From Microcoleus sp. FACHB-68 (GTDB lineage Bacteria > Cyanobacteriota > Cyanobacteriia > Cyanobacteriales > Oscillatoriaceae): a stretch of DNA of 64,000 bases. The position numbers and the translations under genes are program-made. Under the pieces are notes generated by a model, which was not told where the DNA came from, did no database searches, and worked only from the letters and a program-made list of their open reading frames with translations. Within the stretch, counting starts at the first letter, position 1, and each line of letters starts with the position of its first letter. The DNA is taken from assembly GCF_014695715.1 (NCBI RefSeq), contig NZ_JACJOT010000004.1:1-64000 (forward strand). Reading direction: 5' to 3'. Shown here piece after piece: positions 53,100 to 62,514 of the stretch.

Positions 53100-53996
53100 A
53101 TGGACGTGCTTGAGCTGAAGTTTCTGTTAGAGTTATTAGGTTTTCCCGATTACCGGGCACCGATTAGCAAAATTAAGCCCAATCCTCAAACGAAAGCCGC
53201 AGAACGAGATAGCATCTGCCGCAACCTGTGCGATCGCGAGTTAGTGGCTTATAGCTGTGAGGTTCTGCAACTGTCAATCGCCCCGCCTGGGAAGTCGCTG
53301 CTCAAATTAGACACCACACGGCTGCCGATCGCCGAGGCAGAAGTTCAGGTGCTTAAGGCTTGCGCCGAGTCTAGCATCACGCCGGCGCAAACTGGGCTTA
53401 GCGCGGATAGCCGGCAGGCAATCATCCACGGTTTAGCAGAACGGGGTTTAATTAAGGCAGAGAAAACGCAAATTAATGAAGTTTGGCTGACACAGCGAGG
53501 TTTGGAGTATCTGCAAGACGAGTGCAACCCCAGCGGAACCACACCTGTGATTAGTTTGGATTTGCTCACTCATTACTTGCGCTTTTTGCGGAAATCCTTG
53601 CGAGAGAAGCCGACAGCATTGCCACAAAATGAGCAAGAACTTCCTCCTCACCTCCCGTTAAAAAAAGAGGCAGGTTCCCACCCTTTAGTTGAGGAAAAAA
53701 GAGAAGCACCGCCGGCAGTGGTAAACCCGTTAAGTGATGCGGATATTTTACAAATGATTCGCGATTTAGATAGGGAACTTGCTACAGAAAATTATTTGCC
53801 AATTTTTCAACTGCGGCAAAAGTTACAATCGCAGATGTCTGGAAATGAGTTAAATCAGATGCTTTATCGGTTACAACGCAATGACAAAATAGAATTAAGT
53901 TCGTTGCAAGAAGCGATTGCCTACACACCCGAACAAATTGAAGCCGGTATTCCCCAAGATGTGGGAGGGCCACTGTTTTTCATTATCGTGCTTTAA
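53100..53996 (+). CDS. Protein with two winged-helix-like segments, first gene of the twin-ATPase cluster
   Basis: 298 residues. Residues about 80-140 look like a winged helix (EVQVLKACAESSITPAQTGL, QAIIHGLAERGLIKAE, VWLTQRGLEYLQ). The C-terminal 90 residues look like a second one (YLPIFQLRQKLQSQMSGNEL, QMLYRLQRNDKIELSSL, YTPEQIEAGI), ending in GGPLFFIIVL. Between them is a charged linker. No catalytic motif is seen. It precedes the first ATPase by 87 bp on the same strand with a 9-bp inverted repeat in the gap, suggesting an operon in which it binds DNA or recruits the ATPases (inference). Family not recognised. Confidence 0.75.
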   Translation: MDVLELKFLLELLGFPDYRAPISKIKPNPQTKAAERDSICRNLCDRELVAYSCEVLQLSIAPPGKSLLKLDTTRLPIAEAEVQVLKACAESSITPAQTGLSADSRQAIIHGLAERGLIKAEKTQINEVWLTQRGLEYLQDECNPSGTTPVISLDLLTHYLRFLRKSLREKPTALPQNEQELPPHLPLKKEAGSHPLVEEKREAPPAVVNPLSDADILQMIRDLDRELATENYLPIFQLRQKLQSQMSGNELNQMLYRLQRNDKIELSSLQEAIAYTPEQIEAGIPQDVGGPLFFIIVL

Positions 53997-54007
53997 AGTA
54001 ATCTGAG

Positions 54008-54044
54008 GTCTTTTATCTAGGATAAACTGCCAAAAATAAAAGAC
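54008..54044. other. Inverted repeat between the first two cluster genes
   Basis: GTCTTTTAT and ATAAAAGAC form a perfect 9-bp inverted repeat with a 19-base gap. It could modulate the transcript or bind a regulator. Confidence 0.4.
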
Positions 54045-54083
54045 AGAAACCTAAATCTTCACTCTTTACTCTTAACAACTCCT

Positions 54084-56162
54084 ATGGCATCTATCGATCT
54101 GATTATTCAAAGAGAACCTAACCCCTTTGACGCTGAAACATTTTGGTCGGGTAACTTTTGGCAAGAACAACAAGATCCCGCCCTCACGGTGGAGTCAATT
54201 CATCAAGATGCGGTTGCTGAAATTGAACAACTTTTGGCTCAAGTTGCGGGAGATAATCGCACGCGCACGATGATGTTAGAAGGCGAAACCGGCTCCGGTA
54301 AAACTTATTTATTAGGCCGGATCAAACGCATTTTGAATCCGAAAGCCTTTTTTGTCTATATTGAGCCATTTACCGCCAGCGATTATATTTGGCGGCATAT
54401 TCTGCGCTACACGGTTGATAGTTTGTTGGAGGTTCCTGAAGGGCAAGAAGACTCTCAATTATTGATTTGGCTGAAAGGGCTATCGGAGTTTAAACAACGC
54501 AGCATTATCGACCTCATCCGGGGTGATCGGCAAATTTTCATTCGCAATCTGAGAGAAGCTTATCCTGCCGGCATCTACAATGCTGCTGAGTTTTTTGGGG
54601 TTTTATATGACTTAACGAATCCTAAATTATCTAGCCTCGCCTGTGAGTGGTTACGGGGCGATGATTTAGATGAGGATAGTTTAAAATTGCTGCGGGTACA
54701 ACATTCGATTGAAACAGAAGATGCCGCACAGAAAATTTTAGCCAACTTTGGCAGAATTGCGGCGGAAACTCAGCCAATTGTGTTGTGTTTTGATCAGTTA
54801 GATAATATTGCGCGTTTGCCAGATGGAGGCATCGATCTGCAAACATTGTTTAGCGTGAATTCGGTGATTCACAATCAAAAGCTGAAAAATTTTCTCGTCA
54901 TGATCAGCATTATTACTGATACTTGGCGGCAAAATTCTCATCGCGTTCAACCGACAGATAAAGATCGGGTTGATGCGGTGATTAAACTCAAACAAATTAC
55001 CTTAGATCAATCGGAAGCACTTTGGAAAAGCCGGCTGCATATTTTACACCGGCAAGCGTCTCCCCCGCCTCCGTCTGCGATTTATCCCTTAACCAGGCAA
55101 GTGCTAGAAGAGAAATTTCCTGGGGGGAAAACGAGACCAAGAAATGTGCTAATTTTAGGCCGGCAGTTATTTCAAGATTGTAAAGTTGGATTGGTTCGTT
55201 ATGACAATCCGCCAATTGTTTCGCCAATTGTTCCTCCTGAAAATTCACATTCTCAAGTTCCTGAAACTGTAGCGCCTCCCGTTCAAGTGCAGCCGGTTGT
55301 TGAGGAGTCTTTTGATTCCTTAGCGGCATTTAAATTAGTATGGTTGCGGAAATTAAATCAAACTCAGCAGCGAATTTCTCGAATTCGTCAATTCTCTTCA
55401 CCCGAATTAATTCAAATGTTGGCAGAAGCCTTAGCGGCGTTGCAGGTTGAAGAAATTCAACCACGACTTTTGCCGAGTCGAACCTATGCCAGCTATTCTC
55501 TTAGCTATCAACTTCCCGGTCATTCTGAACGAATTGGGGTGGTTTGGAGTGAAGACCAAAATATGACTAAATTTTGTAACTTGATCAAAATTTGTCAAGA
55601 AGCTGTGGATGAGAAGCTGTGTCAATCCTTGCACCTCATTCGGTTTGAAGGCGTTGGGACTCCCAGTAATTTAGGATATAAACTTTACACGCAACTTTTC
55701 ACAGAGTCTCACCACAATCACTTTATGCCAGATTTGTTTTCAGTGCAGTATCTTGCAACGTATCACAGTTTGGTGAATGATGCTTATTCTGGGGATTTAG
55801 TGGTGGGTGAACAAACTCCCGATCTGCAAGAATTAGAAGGATTAATTCGTGAATCTAAGATTTTACATCAGTGTTCCCTTTTGCAAGATTTAGAAATTGT
55901 TCCGCCTCTCGTTATTAGCGAGGAAAATAAGGCGGAGTGGCAGCCGGTTGAGGATTTTCTGCTGAATCGGGTACTCAACCAGCAATGTTTAGCACGACAG
56001 CGCCTGATTCAAGAAACACTCAATCAGTTTGTTCAGGTTAATGAAGTTCAAGTTAATCTTTTGATTGAACATTTGTGTGAGGAAAATCATAAGGTGAAAA
56101 TTCTTGATCCGCAAGCCAAGTTAGAAGATCAATTAGTTTATGCGGCCAGAACAGATGAGTGA
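54084..56162 (+). CDS. Large P-loop ATPase A of the twin-ATPase cluster, family not recognised
   Basis: 692 residues. A conserved N-terminal signature NPFDAETFWSGNFWQEQQDP precedes Walker A GETGSGKT (67-74). Walker B is QPIVLCFDQLDNI, and a sensor-like strand NFLVMISIITDTW follows. FPGGKTRPRNVLILGRQLF marks the end of the ATPase core (about 365-385). The C-terminal half (about 420-600) is a separate alpha/beta domain (YASYSLSYQLPGHSERIGVVWSEDQNM) and may be a nuclease-like or protein-binding fold. The end resembles a winged helix. It is AAA+/STAND-like. Its neighbour at 56303 is a clear paralogue throughout. No membrane segment. Confidence 0.8.
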   Translation: MASIDLIIQREPNPFDAETFWSGNFWQEQQDPALTVESIHQDAVAEIEQLLAQVAGDNRTRTMMLEGETGSGKTYLLGRIKRILNPKAFFVYIEPFTASDYIWRHILRYTVDSLLEVPEGQEDSQLLIWLKGLSEFKQRSIIDLIRGDRQIFIRNLREAYPAGIYNAAEFFGVLYDLTNPKLSSLACEWLRGDDLDEDSLKLLRVQHSIETEDAAQKILANFGRIAAETQPIVLCFDQLDNIARLPDGGIDLQTLFSVNSVIHNQKLKNFLVMISIITDTWRQNSHRVQPTDKDRVDAVIKLKQITLDQSEALWKSRLHILHRQASPPPPSAIYPLTRQVLEEKFPGGKTRPRNVLILGRQLFQDCKVGLVRYDNPPIVSPIVPPENSHSQVPETVAPPVQVQPVVEESFDSLAAFKLVWLRKLNQTQQRISRIRQFSSPELIQMLAEALAALQVEEIQPRLLPSRTYASYSLSYQLPGHSERIGVVWSEDQNMTKFCNLIKICQEAVDEKLCQSLHLIRFEGVGTPSNLGYKLYTQLFTESHHNHFMPDLFSVQYLATYHSLVNDAYSGDLVVGEQTPDLQELEGLIRESKILHQCSLLQDLEIVPPLVISEENKAEWQPVEDFLLNRVLNQQCLARQRLIQETLNQFVQVNEVQVNLLIEHLCEENHKVKILDPQAKLEDQLVYAARTDE

Positions 56163-56302
56163 GAAAAAATCTCGATTCCACTAGATTGAAGAAAATCAGA
56201 TAGGAAGGCGGCAATTGGGAAAGAAGAAGGAGAAGCAAAGCCTTTCTCCAGACGTTATTAAACTAAAGCTTAGTAACGAGAAATTCTTCACTATCGAGAG
56301 GT

Positions 56303-58357
56303 ATGGGTGTGGCATTTATTCATCAAATCATTCGGCAAGCTGTGAATCCTTTTGACTCAACGACTTTTAGACCCGGTAATTTTTGGCAGGAGGAACAAGA
56401 TCCTGCATTAACGGTTGATTCGATTCATCAAGAAGTTGTAAGTGATATTGAAGAACTTCTTGATAAAGTGGCGCAAGATCACCGGACGCGCACGATTTTG
56501 CTTGCCGGCGATTCGGGTTCTGGGAAAAGTTATCTATTAGGCCGGCTGAAAAAGTTACTCAACTCAAAAGCTTTTTTTGCCTATATTGGGCCTTGGCCAG
56601 ACAGTGATTTTATCTGGCGTCATACCCTCAGAAATACAGTTGATAGTTTGATGTATGTACCAGAGGGCCGGCAAGAATCTCAGCTATTACTTTGGTTGAA
56701 GAGTTTATCTGCTTTTAGAGACGAAGGTTTAATGAAGCAGCTACTCGGTGAAAGAAACCTGTTTATCCATAATTTAAAGGGAGTTTTTCCCAGCGGTATT
56801 TACAATGCCAATGAATTTTTTGGTGTGCTTTATGATTTAACAAATCCCGAAATGTATCCTTTAGCCTGTGAGTGGTTGAAAGGCGACGATTTGGATGAAG
56901 AAACGCTCAAGGCTTTAAAAGTAAAACGTGCAATTGAAACTGAAGAAATCGCGCTGAAAATTTTGGGTAATTTTGGAAAAATTTCTGCAGCAACTCAGCC
57001 CATTGTCCTATGTTTTGATAATTTAGATAATATTGATCGGGCGTTAGATGGATTTATTAATTTACAAGCTTTGTTTAATGTGAATTCAATTATTCACAAT
57101 CAGAAGTTAAAAAATTTTTTAGTAATTATTAGTATTGTTACAAATACATGGAAGCAAAATTCTAAACGGATTCAACAAGCAGATCAAGCTCGAATTGATT
57201 TACCAATTCGCTTGCAACCAATTACTTTAGATCAAGCGGAAACGTTATGGGCGAGTCGGCTGTATTCACTACATCGGCAAGCAAATTCTCTACTTTCTTC
57301 GTCAATTTATCCGTTAAATCGTCAACATTTAGAAGATAAATTTCCTGGGGGAAAAACTCGCCCACGCTATGTTTTAATGTTAGGTCGGCAGCTATTTCAA
57401 GAAGCAAAAATTGAAGGGTTTGATGGATCAACTGAATTTGATTTAGATGTCAATAGTACGCCGATAGATCCGTTTGCAGCGTTTCAATTAGTGTGGCTCA
57501 AGGAATTTAACAAAACTCAGGAAAAAATTTCTCGAATCCGTAAATTTTCAGCACCCGAATTGATTCAGATGTTGCGAGAAGCGCTCAATGCGCTGCAAGT
57601 TCACGGAATTCAGACGAAACTTTTACCAAGTCCAACTTATGCAAGTTATTCTCTTAGCTATCATCTGCCGGTGCAATTGGGGAGAATTGGCGTTGTTTGG
57701 ACAGAAGAACCGAACCTGATAAGTTTCTGCAATTTGATGAAAGCTTGTCAGAAGGCACTTAAGCAAAATCTCTGCCAAACTATACACTTAATTCGTGCTG
57801 AAGGGGTGGGGACTCCAAATAATCAAGGCTACAAACTCTACAATCAAATTTTCACCGGCTACCGCAACCGACACATCATTCCAGATATGACTTCGGTTCA
57901 CTATTTAGCAACTTATCACAGCTTGGTAAATGCTGCGTGTGCCGGCGAATTAGTGGTAGGAGATCATACTCCTAGCTTGAGCGATTTAGAAGCTTTAATT
58001 CGCAAATCTAAAATTTTGCGGGATTGTCCTTTATTGCAGAGTCTCGGTGTTTTTAGCGGTTCTACTCAGATTACAGGAGTTGCCGGCACTTCTAGTATTA
58101 ACCAACAAAAGCCGGTTGTGCGGAAAGAACTTGCTCAACCCTTCCATGATGTTAAGGAATTTTTGTTGAATTTAGTGAAAACTCAACAAATGATGGGATG
58201 TCAGATTCTGATTCAAAATGCCTTGGATCAGTTTCCTTTAGTAGAAAATACACAGGTTGAGCAATTGATTGAGGAATTGTGCCAGGAGAATCAAATTTTT
58301 ATTCTTGATCCAAATGCTGAGCCGGCGGCACAATTGGTTTGTTTAATAACCAAATAA
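56303..58357 (+). CDS. Large P-loop ATPase B, paralogue of the preceding gene
   Basis: 684 residues. It has the same order of motifs as ATPase A: NPFDSTTFRPGNFWQEEQDP, Walker A GDSGSGKS (69-76), Walker B QPIVLCFDNLDNI, NFLVIISIVTNTW, FPGGKTRPRYVLMLGRQLF, then YASYSLSYHLPVQLGRIGVVWTEEPN. I judge the two proteins to be over half identical by eye. GAGAGG lies directly before the ATG. The gap to ATPase A is 140 bp. Two retained, diverged copies suggest a hetero-oligomer or separate specificities. It converges with the parAB-like operon 68 bp downstream. Confidence 0.8.
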   Translation: MGVAFIHQIIRQAVNPFDSTTFRPGNFWQEEQDPALTVDSIHQEVVSDIEELLDKVAQDHRTRTILLAGDSGSGKSYLLGRLKKLLNSKAFFAYIGPWPDSDFIWRHTLRNTVDSLMYVPEGRQESQLLLWLKSLSAFRDEGLMKQLLGERNLFIHNLKGVFPSGIYNANEFFGVLYDLTNPEMYPLACEWLKGDDLDEETLKALKVKRAIETEEIALKILGNFGKISAATQPIVLCFDNLDNIDRALDGFINLQALFNVNSIIHNQKLKNFLVIISIVTNTWKQNSKRIQQADQARIDLPIRLQPITLDQAETLWASRLYSLHRQANSLLSSSIYPLNRQHLEDKFPGGKTRPRYVLMLGRQLFQEAKIEGFDGSTEFDLDVNSTPIDPFAAFQLVWLKEFNKTQEKISRIRKFSAPELIQMLREALNALQVHGIQTKLLPSPTYASYSLSYHLPVQLGRIGVVWTEEPNLISFCNLMKACQKALKQNLCQTIHLIRAEGVGTPNNQGYKLYNQIFTGYRNRHIIPDMTSVHYLATYHSLVNAACAGELVVGDHTPSLSDLEALIRKSKILRDCPLLQSLGVFSGSTQITGVAGTSSINQQKPVVRKELAQPFHDVKEFLLNLVKTQQMMGCQILIQNALDQFPLVENTQVEQLIEELCQENQIFILDPNAEPAAQLVCLITK

Positions 58358-58425
58358 CTTCCTAAGTGCAAATCTATAGAAAATAGAGAGCGGCTCAATA
58401 AATAATCGTGACACCTCCCTATTGA

Positions 58426-59334
58426 CTAAACAGATATATCTGCAACCTCTTTTAGCTTGTCGTAAGTCTTATCAGCAAAACCTTTAATTTTACCTTCCTT
58501 TCCCCTAGCTGATTTTTCAAGATTACGCCAATTTAAGCCTTGAGTCGATGCCTTCCAATATTCAATTGCTTTCCAGGCTGCTTTCCTCTGATTATCAGTT
58601 GCGCCTACCTCTTTCAATGCTCTATCAACGTCTTCTTGCGTAGCTAACTGTAAATCAATTTTTGCTGCTTTTGGTGTAATTTTTGCTGCTGTTGGTGCGA
58701 AGTTTGCTGGCGGTTCTATTAGTTTTTGAACCGCTTCGGCAAGCCGATCAACCGTAGATGTTAAATGAGAAATTGTGTTCTCAATGTCGCTTAGTTTGCC
58801 TTCAAAAGAATTGCCGGCACTACTTGCCGGTTTGGAAAGTAGTTGGTTAAGCTGAGAATGGAGAGGTTGCAACTTTTTATCTAGTAAGTTCTCCATGTCA
58901 ATTGTTTCTGTCTCAGCTCCATTCTCTGTAACTTGTTTAGGTTGTTCTAGCTCAATTTTTTGATCACTTAATGAGACGCCTGCCAACTGCTCCATCTCTG
59001 CTTTTGTAGCAGTGGCTTGCTCATCACTCATATCAAAAACCCAAACCCATAGCCTCTCGATGTCAAGTTCCTTAGCAACAAAACACCAATCAGCGCCGTA
59101 TACAACCTCATACTCTTCTTCCTCACTATACGCTTCAGTATGACGCACAATGACAGGAACTAAATTAGTTTTGTATTCAGTAAGGCTATCCTCTAATACC
59201 TGACGTCTTTTCAGTGATATCTCTTGTTTCTGAGAGTCTGGTATCGCAATTTGAAATGTATGTACTTGTCCGTGGCTAATGGGTTCAATACCCAAGTTAG
59301 CTCTAATCCGAGCGCGACGATCCGATCTATCCAT
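58426..59334 (-). CDS. ParB-like protein
   Basis: 302 residues from the ATG at 59334, which overlaps the upstream gene's stop by 8 bp (ATGGATAG). Residues about 25-120 are a ParB/Spo0J N-terminal domain (RQVLEDSLTEYKTNLVPVIV, YEVVYGADWCFVAKEL, VWVFDMSDEQATATKAEMEQL). The usual central HTH is not seen. A long coiled coil (LLDKKLQPLHSQLNQLL..LSDIENTISHLTSTVDRLAEAVQKL) and a small helical C-terminal domain follow. It is probably a CTP-binding-fold partner of the ParA-like protein in partition or positioning. DNA binding without an HTH is unclear. Confidence 0.82.
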   Translation of the reverse strand: MDRSDRRARIRANLGIEPISHGQVHTFQIAIPDSQKQEISLKRRQVLEDSLTEYKTNLVPVIVRHTEAYSEEEEYEVVYGADWCFVAKELDIERLWVWVFDMSDEQATATKAEMEQLAGVSLSDQKIELEQPKQVTENGAETETIDMENLLDKKLQPLHSQLNQLLSKPASSAGNSFEGKLSDIENTISHLTSTVDRLAEAVQKLIEPPANFAPTAAKITPKAAKIDLQLATQEDVDRALKEVGATDNQRKAAWKAIEYWKASTQGLNWRNLEKSARGKEGKIKGFADKTYDKLKEVADISV

Positions 59335-60835
59335 TGTTTGATAACCTTTCCTTACTAACTTCAATTAAGTGTTCAGCTAAGTCTTCATAGCGTTCAAGCG
59401 CCTTTTGTGCGGCTTCCTTGTCTTTAGAGCTTAGTTGATCGTCAAATTCTGCCTGGTAAAGTGGGTATCCTTTATCTTGAGAAATCGAAAGAACATTTAA
59501 CCGGGGAATCCAAGTCTTTTCAGGAAAAAGCTCCACTTTATCAGCGCCGCCACTTTTTTCTAGCACATCAAACAGCTTTTCTGTCATCGATGAATTAAAG
59601 CTGGACGATCTTTGATCGTACATACTTACGGCAATTCCTAAGATGGGAAGCGGTTTCAACTGTTCTATTTCGTTTATTCTATCTAGCACATACTCCAAAG
59701 CTCGAATGGGATAAGCTGATAATTGAGTAGGAATAAGAATCCCTGAAGATGCCATTAGAGAGATTCCATTCACCCGACCAAAAGAGGGAGGTGGATCAAT
59801 AAATACAAAGTCATAGTCATTATTTTTTAACTTTTTTTCTAATACTTGATCAATCCCGACTGTAGTGTTAAGCACATTTTCCATACGGCTTAAACGAATG
59901 TGAGAGGGCACCAAATGTAATTCAATATTTTGCCACCGCTTTTTAATGATAGTATCTTCTAACCGAGTTCTGGGTTCAGTTAATAAATGAGTAATATCTT
60001 TTTTGCCTTGATCTTCAACATCAATTAACGGATCGATTCCTAAGCCGGTCGTTAAATTGGCTTGGCCATCAATATCAATTAGCAATACCCGTTTACCCAT
60101 CTTACTAAGAGCAGCAGCAAGGTTAATAGTGGTTGTGGTTTTTCCCACACCACCTTTGTTATTAAAAACAGTAATAATCATAGAATTCCTATTGATAACC
60201 TTGTTGACTAAAAGGGCGTTTTCTGGCTCAACTAAGATTGAGTCTACTTGATTGGCATCTTTTCCAACAGAAGGATTGCTTTTCTTTCTAAATAATCCCA
60301 GCATATCTTCATTAGCAAATGCTTTTGATATCAAATTTCCAAACTGACTGTAAACTTGCTGTTGTCTTTGAGTCAAAGCATAATATATTTTTAAACAAGT
60401 TGCTTTGCATAGCAGCTTGTAAAATCGATTAAACTCAGCAATTAGTTGAGTTTGAGAGTATTGGGCAACTGTTTCAATTTTTCCATCATATTGATAAAAT
60501 AAGCGAAACTGGTAGCCATTTGTTAAAAGTCCCAAAATAGCCCCAGACTTACGCATATAATTGTTAATCTGCCAACGATTTTGAGAAATTTTTTTCCTGG
60601 CAGCTTTGGCTTCAATAACTAAATAAGGTGGATAAGGCAAACCAGAATCTTTTGGCTGAATTAAAAAGTCAAGTTTATATTTGCCCAGAATAAATTGAGC
60701 CTTCCAATCTTCCCCGTTATAACCAAGGAGGCTCAAGAGGGGTAATATAACCTTGTTCTCTACATCCTCTTCACTACTGTAAAGATTGATTGATGCAAAT
60801 AAATCTGACAGGGATGAACCAGCCGATCTCATCAT
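59327..60835 (-). CDS. ParA ATPase fused to an N-terminal HsdR_N / PD-(D/E)XK-like domain
   Basis: 502 residues. Residues about 15-115 match the type I restriction R-subunit N-terminal fold: Glu26 (EEDVENKVILPLL), Asp56 (KYKLDFLI), Glu75-x-Lys77 (YLVIEAKAARK) and Gln89 (NRWQINNYMRK), a full nuclease-type set. A linker leads to the ParA domain at about 219-495: deviant Walker A NNKGGVGKTTT (Lys227, Lys232), LLIDIDGQANLT and FVFIDPPPSFG. It is translationally coupled to the ParB-like gene. ParA moves cargo over DNA; joining it to a possible nuclease is unusual. No Shine-Dalgarno is evident at the ATG. Nuclease activity is inferred from the residues. Confidence 0.87.
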   Translation of the reverse strand: MMRSAGSSLSDLFASINLYSSEEDVENKVILPLLSLLGYNGEDWKAQFILGKYKLDFLIQPKDSGLPYPPYLVIEAKAARKKISQNRWQINNYMRKSGAILGLLTNGYQFRLFYQYDGKIETVAQYSQTQLIAEFNRFYKLLCKATCLKIYYALTQRQQQVYSQFGNLISKAFANEDMLGLFRKKSNPSVGKDANQVDSILVEPENALLVNKVINRNSMIITVFNNKGGVGKTTTTINLAAALSKMGKRVLLIDIDGQANLTTGLGIDPLIDVEDQGKKDITHLLTEPRTRLEDTIIKKRWQNIELHLVPSHIRLSRMENVLNTTVGIDQVLEKKLKNNDYDFVFIDPPPSFGRVNGISLMASSGILIPTQLSAYPIRALEYVLDRINEIEQLKPLPILGIAVSMYDQRSSSFNSSMTEKLFDVLEKSGGADKVELFPEKTWIPRLNVLSISQDKGYPLYQAEFDDQLSSKDKEAAQKALERYEDLAEHLIEVSKERLSNNG

Positions 60836-61088
60836 GCAAACAAGTCTACCGAGCTTAACGCTAGAGAAATTAAAGTACCTAAAGTTCAGCGCGGTTTAAC
60901 GCTGTATCTATCCTGCAGCAATTTTGAACACTTCAGATTCTCTCTCAGCATAATCTTTTTTGAGCCGGCACAAGTGTTGAGATTTTTACGTTTTGTGAAT
61001 CTCGTACACTTGTAAACCGGCAACATCATCACCCGTACAGACACAATTGGGATAAATTTTCGGGTTCTTTAAATTATCCGGTTTAAAT
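60836..61088. promoter_or_regulatory. Upstream region of the parAB-like operon with direct repeats
   Basis: TTAACGCT occurs at 60855-60862 and again at 60896-60903 (41 bp apart), flanking the likely promoter. ParA/ParB systems often repress themselves, so these could be operator half-sites. Evidence is positional only. Confidence 0.3.
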
Positions 61089-61529
61089 TTAACCGCGTTT
61101 TAACAAACCGGAAACACTATTCTTAACCTGCGCCACCGCATTTTGAATAAAATTGCCGGCAGACGGCTTCGGCGGAACCGCAACCTGAATTGGCTCATCC
61201 GCAAATTCTTTTCCCTTTAACTTAAAGCCATATTCCAAATTCTGCTGATGCTTCCGTAGCATCGGAAACAAACGAAAGCCGCCTTCACGCAACGCTTCCA
61301 AATTTTCAAAAATAGCACGCTCAATGTGGCTGCTACGATTCACCGCCAAAGAACCCACGGGAAACCAGTTTTTCTTATCCTTAATCCGCATATAGATATT
61401 AAACTCTGGCAGTCCCTCTTCCTTCATTTTGTCATACTGCTTAGACGCAACCGCCCGTTTTTCCGAGCTTTTGCCTGACTTCTTGCTCGACTTAACTTTG
61501 CCAAATCCTTGATTGCTCGTCATAGACAT
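61089..61529 (-). CDS. HHL1-like protein
   Basis: 146 residues from the ATG at 61529 (MSMTSNQGFGKVK); the frame extends upstream to 61619 but without likely coding content. The core (ASKQYDKMKEEGLPEFNIYM, KNWFPVGSLAVNRSSHIERA, FRLFPMLRKHQQNLEYGFKL, DEPIQVAV) matches, from memory, the plant chloroplast protein HHL1 and its cyanobacterial relatives. The plant protein helps repair photosystem II under high light. A similar thylakoid-linked role is inferred here. The N-terminus is Lys/Ser-rich and there is no membrane helix. Confidence 0.82.
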   Translation of the reverse strand: MSMTSNQGFGKVKSSKKSGKSSEKRAVASKQYDKMKEEGLPEFNIYMRIKDKKNWFPVGSLAVNRSSHIERAIFENLEALREGGFRLFPMLRKHQQNLEYGFKLKGKEFADEPIQVAVPPKPSAGNFIQNAVAQVKNSVSGLLKRG

Positions 61530-61725
61530 TACTCTTTTACGCTCTTTACAGAAGTTTACATTATTTTCAGAAAACTGGAATCGCCTTGAGGCAGCGAGTT
61601 TGACACCGGCTTCGCTCAAACATCCCTAGAAGCGCAGCCGGCAGCCTCAAGTGCGGGAATGCCTATGTCAGATTAAGTAAATACCGAACCCACAACCCGC
61701 CCAAGCAATTTACAATTCTGAATAG

Positions 61726-61758
61726 AAAAACCACCCAGCCGGTTTTTCAGCTGAGTGG
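61726..61758 (-). terminator. Intrinsic terminator of the minus-strand membrane-protein gene
   Basis: Read on the minus strand: CCACTCAGC pairs with GCTGGGTGG (one mismatch), followed by TTTTTC. It begins 25 bp after the stop codon. Confidence 0.8.
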
Positions 61759-61782
61759 TGATGTGAGGATGAATCGAGTTAA

Positions 61783-62514
61783 TTACTTCACCTGTTGCAG
61801 AGCAGTGGAATTACTTAGAGAACCCATATCCGTTCGCTGATCCAGAAACGCTCCTATACAGCCTCCACATACTTTTGCCAAGTAAGCAAACCAACTAACA
61901 ATTCCTAAAAGCTTCGCTCCATCCTCCAGATAGAAATCAAATCCCCGTTTCACCATAGATGGCGATAACGGAATGTAACCTTTATCAAAAACAATTGAGA
62001 GTGCAAACCAACCCAGCGCTAAAATCAACAAACTAAACTCAGTTTTTAAAATAGTTTTTCTAAACTTGACTAAATAAACAAGCAGCATTACCGCATAAAT
62101 TAAGTAAACAAATTTTTCAGGGATGAATAAATATTTAGGCGCGACCTCTTCGTGGATCAGAAATAAATCATCCAAAAGCAAAACCGAAGTTACAATGCCA
62201 GAGTATAAAATAAAGGAGTGCATCTTGCGACTGCGGTAATAATTTTGCAGCAAAGCAAAACTAAAAAAGCAGATAACCGCTGCCGCACACCAGAACAAAA
62301 TGCCAATATTAGAAAAGAACCCAATATAAAAAGGTTGATTGAGAAGTGCTAAGGGATCACGGGTCAAAGCTCCTAAATGAATGTCTACTGTCCCAGCAAC
62401 AATTGCTAAAATGGCAATTATGGGTAAGTAAACCCACAATAAAACCGGCAGCAAACTTGTAGAGCGCTCTACCGGCATAGAAATCGATTCGATGTGTAAA
62501 TGAGTTTTTTCCAT
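61783..62514 (-). CDS. Multi-pass membrane protein, unknown function
   Basis: 243 residues from the ATG at 62514 (MEKTHLHIESISM), with AGGA 12 bases upstream; the frame runs to 62616 but that part looks non-coding. Six or seven hydrophobic helices are seen (LLWVYLPIIAILAIVAG, IGFFSNIGILFWCAAAVICFF, ILYSGIVTSVLLLDDLFLIH, FVYLIYAVMLLVYLV, LLILALGWFALSIVF, LLGIVSWFAYLAKVCGG). A conserved-looking LLLDDLFLIHEEVAP segment with acidic and His residues may form a site in the membrane. No family was recognised. Confidence 0.75.
   Translation of the reverse strand: MEKTHLHIESISMPVERSTSLLPVLLWVYLPIIAILAIVAGTVDIHLGALTRDPLALLNQPFYIGFFSNIGILFWCAAAVICFFSFALLQNYYRSRKMHSFILYSGIVTSVLLLDDLFLIHEEVAPKYLFIPEKFVYLIYAVMLLVYLVKFRKTILKTEFSLLILALGWFALSIVFDKGYIPLSPSMVKRGFDFYLEDGAKLLGIVSWFAYLAKVCGGCIGAFLDQRTDMGSLSNSTALQQVK

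Noticed and set aside
60836-61088. Search for parS sites near the parAB-like genes
   Set aside because: No GTTTCACGTGAAAC-like palindrome was found; only an 8-bp direct repeat.
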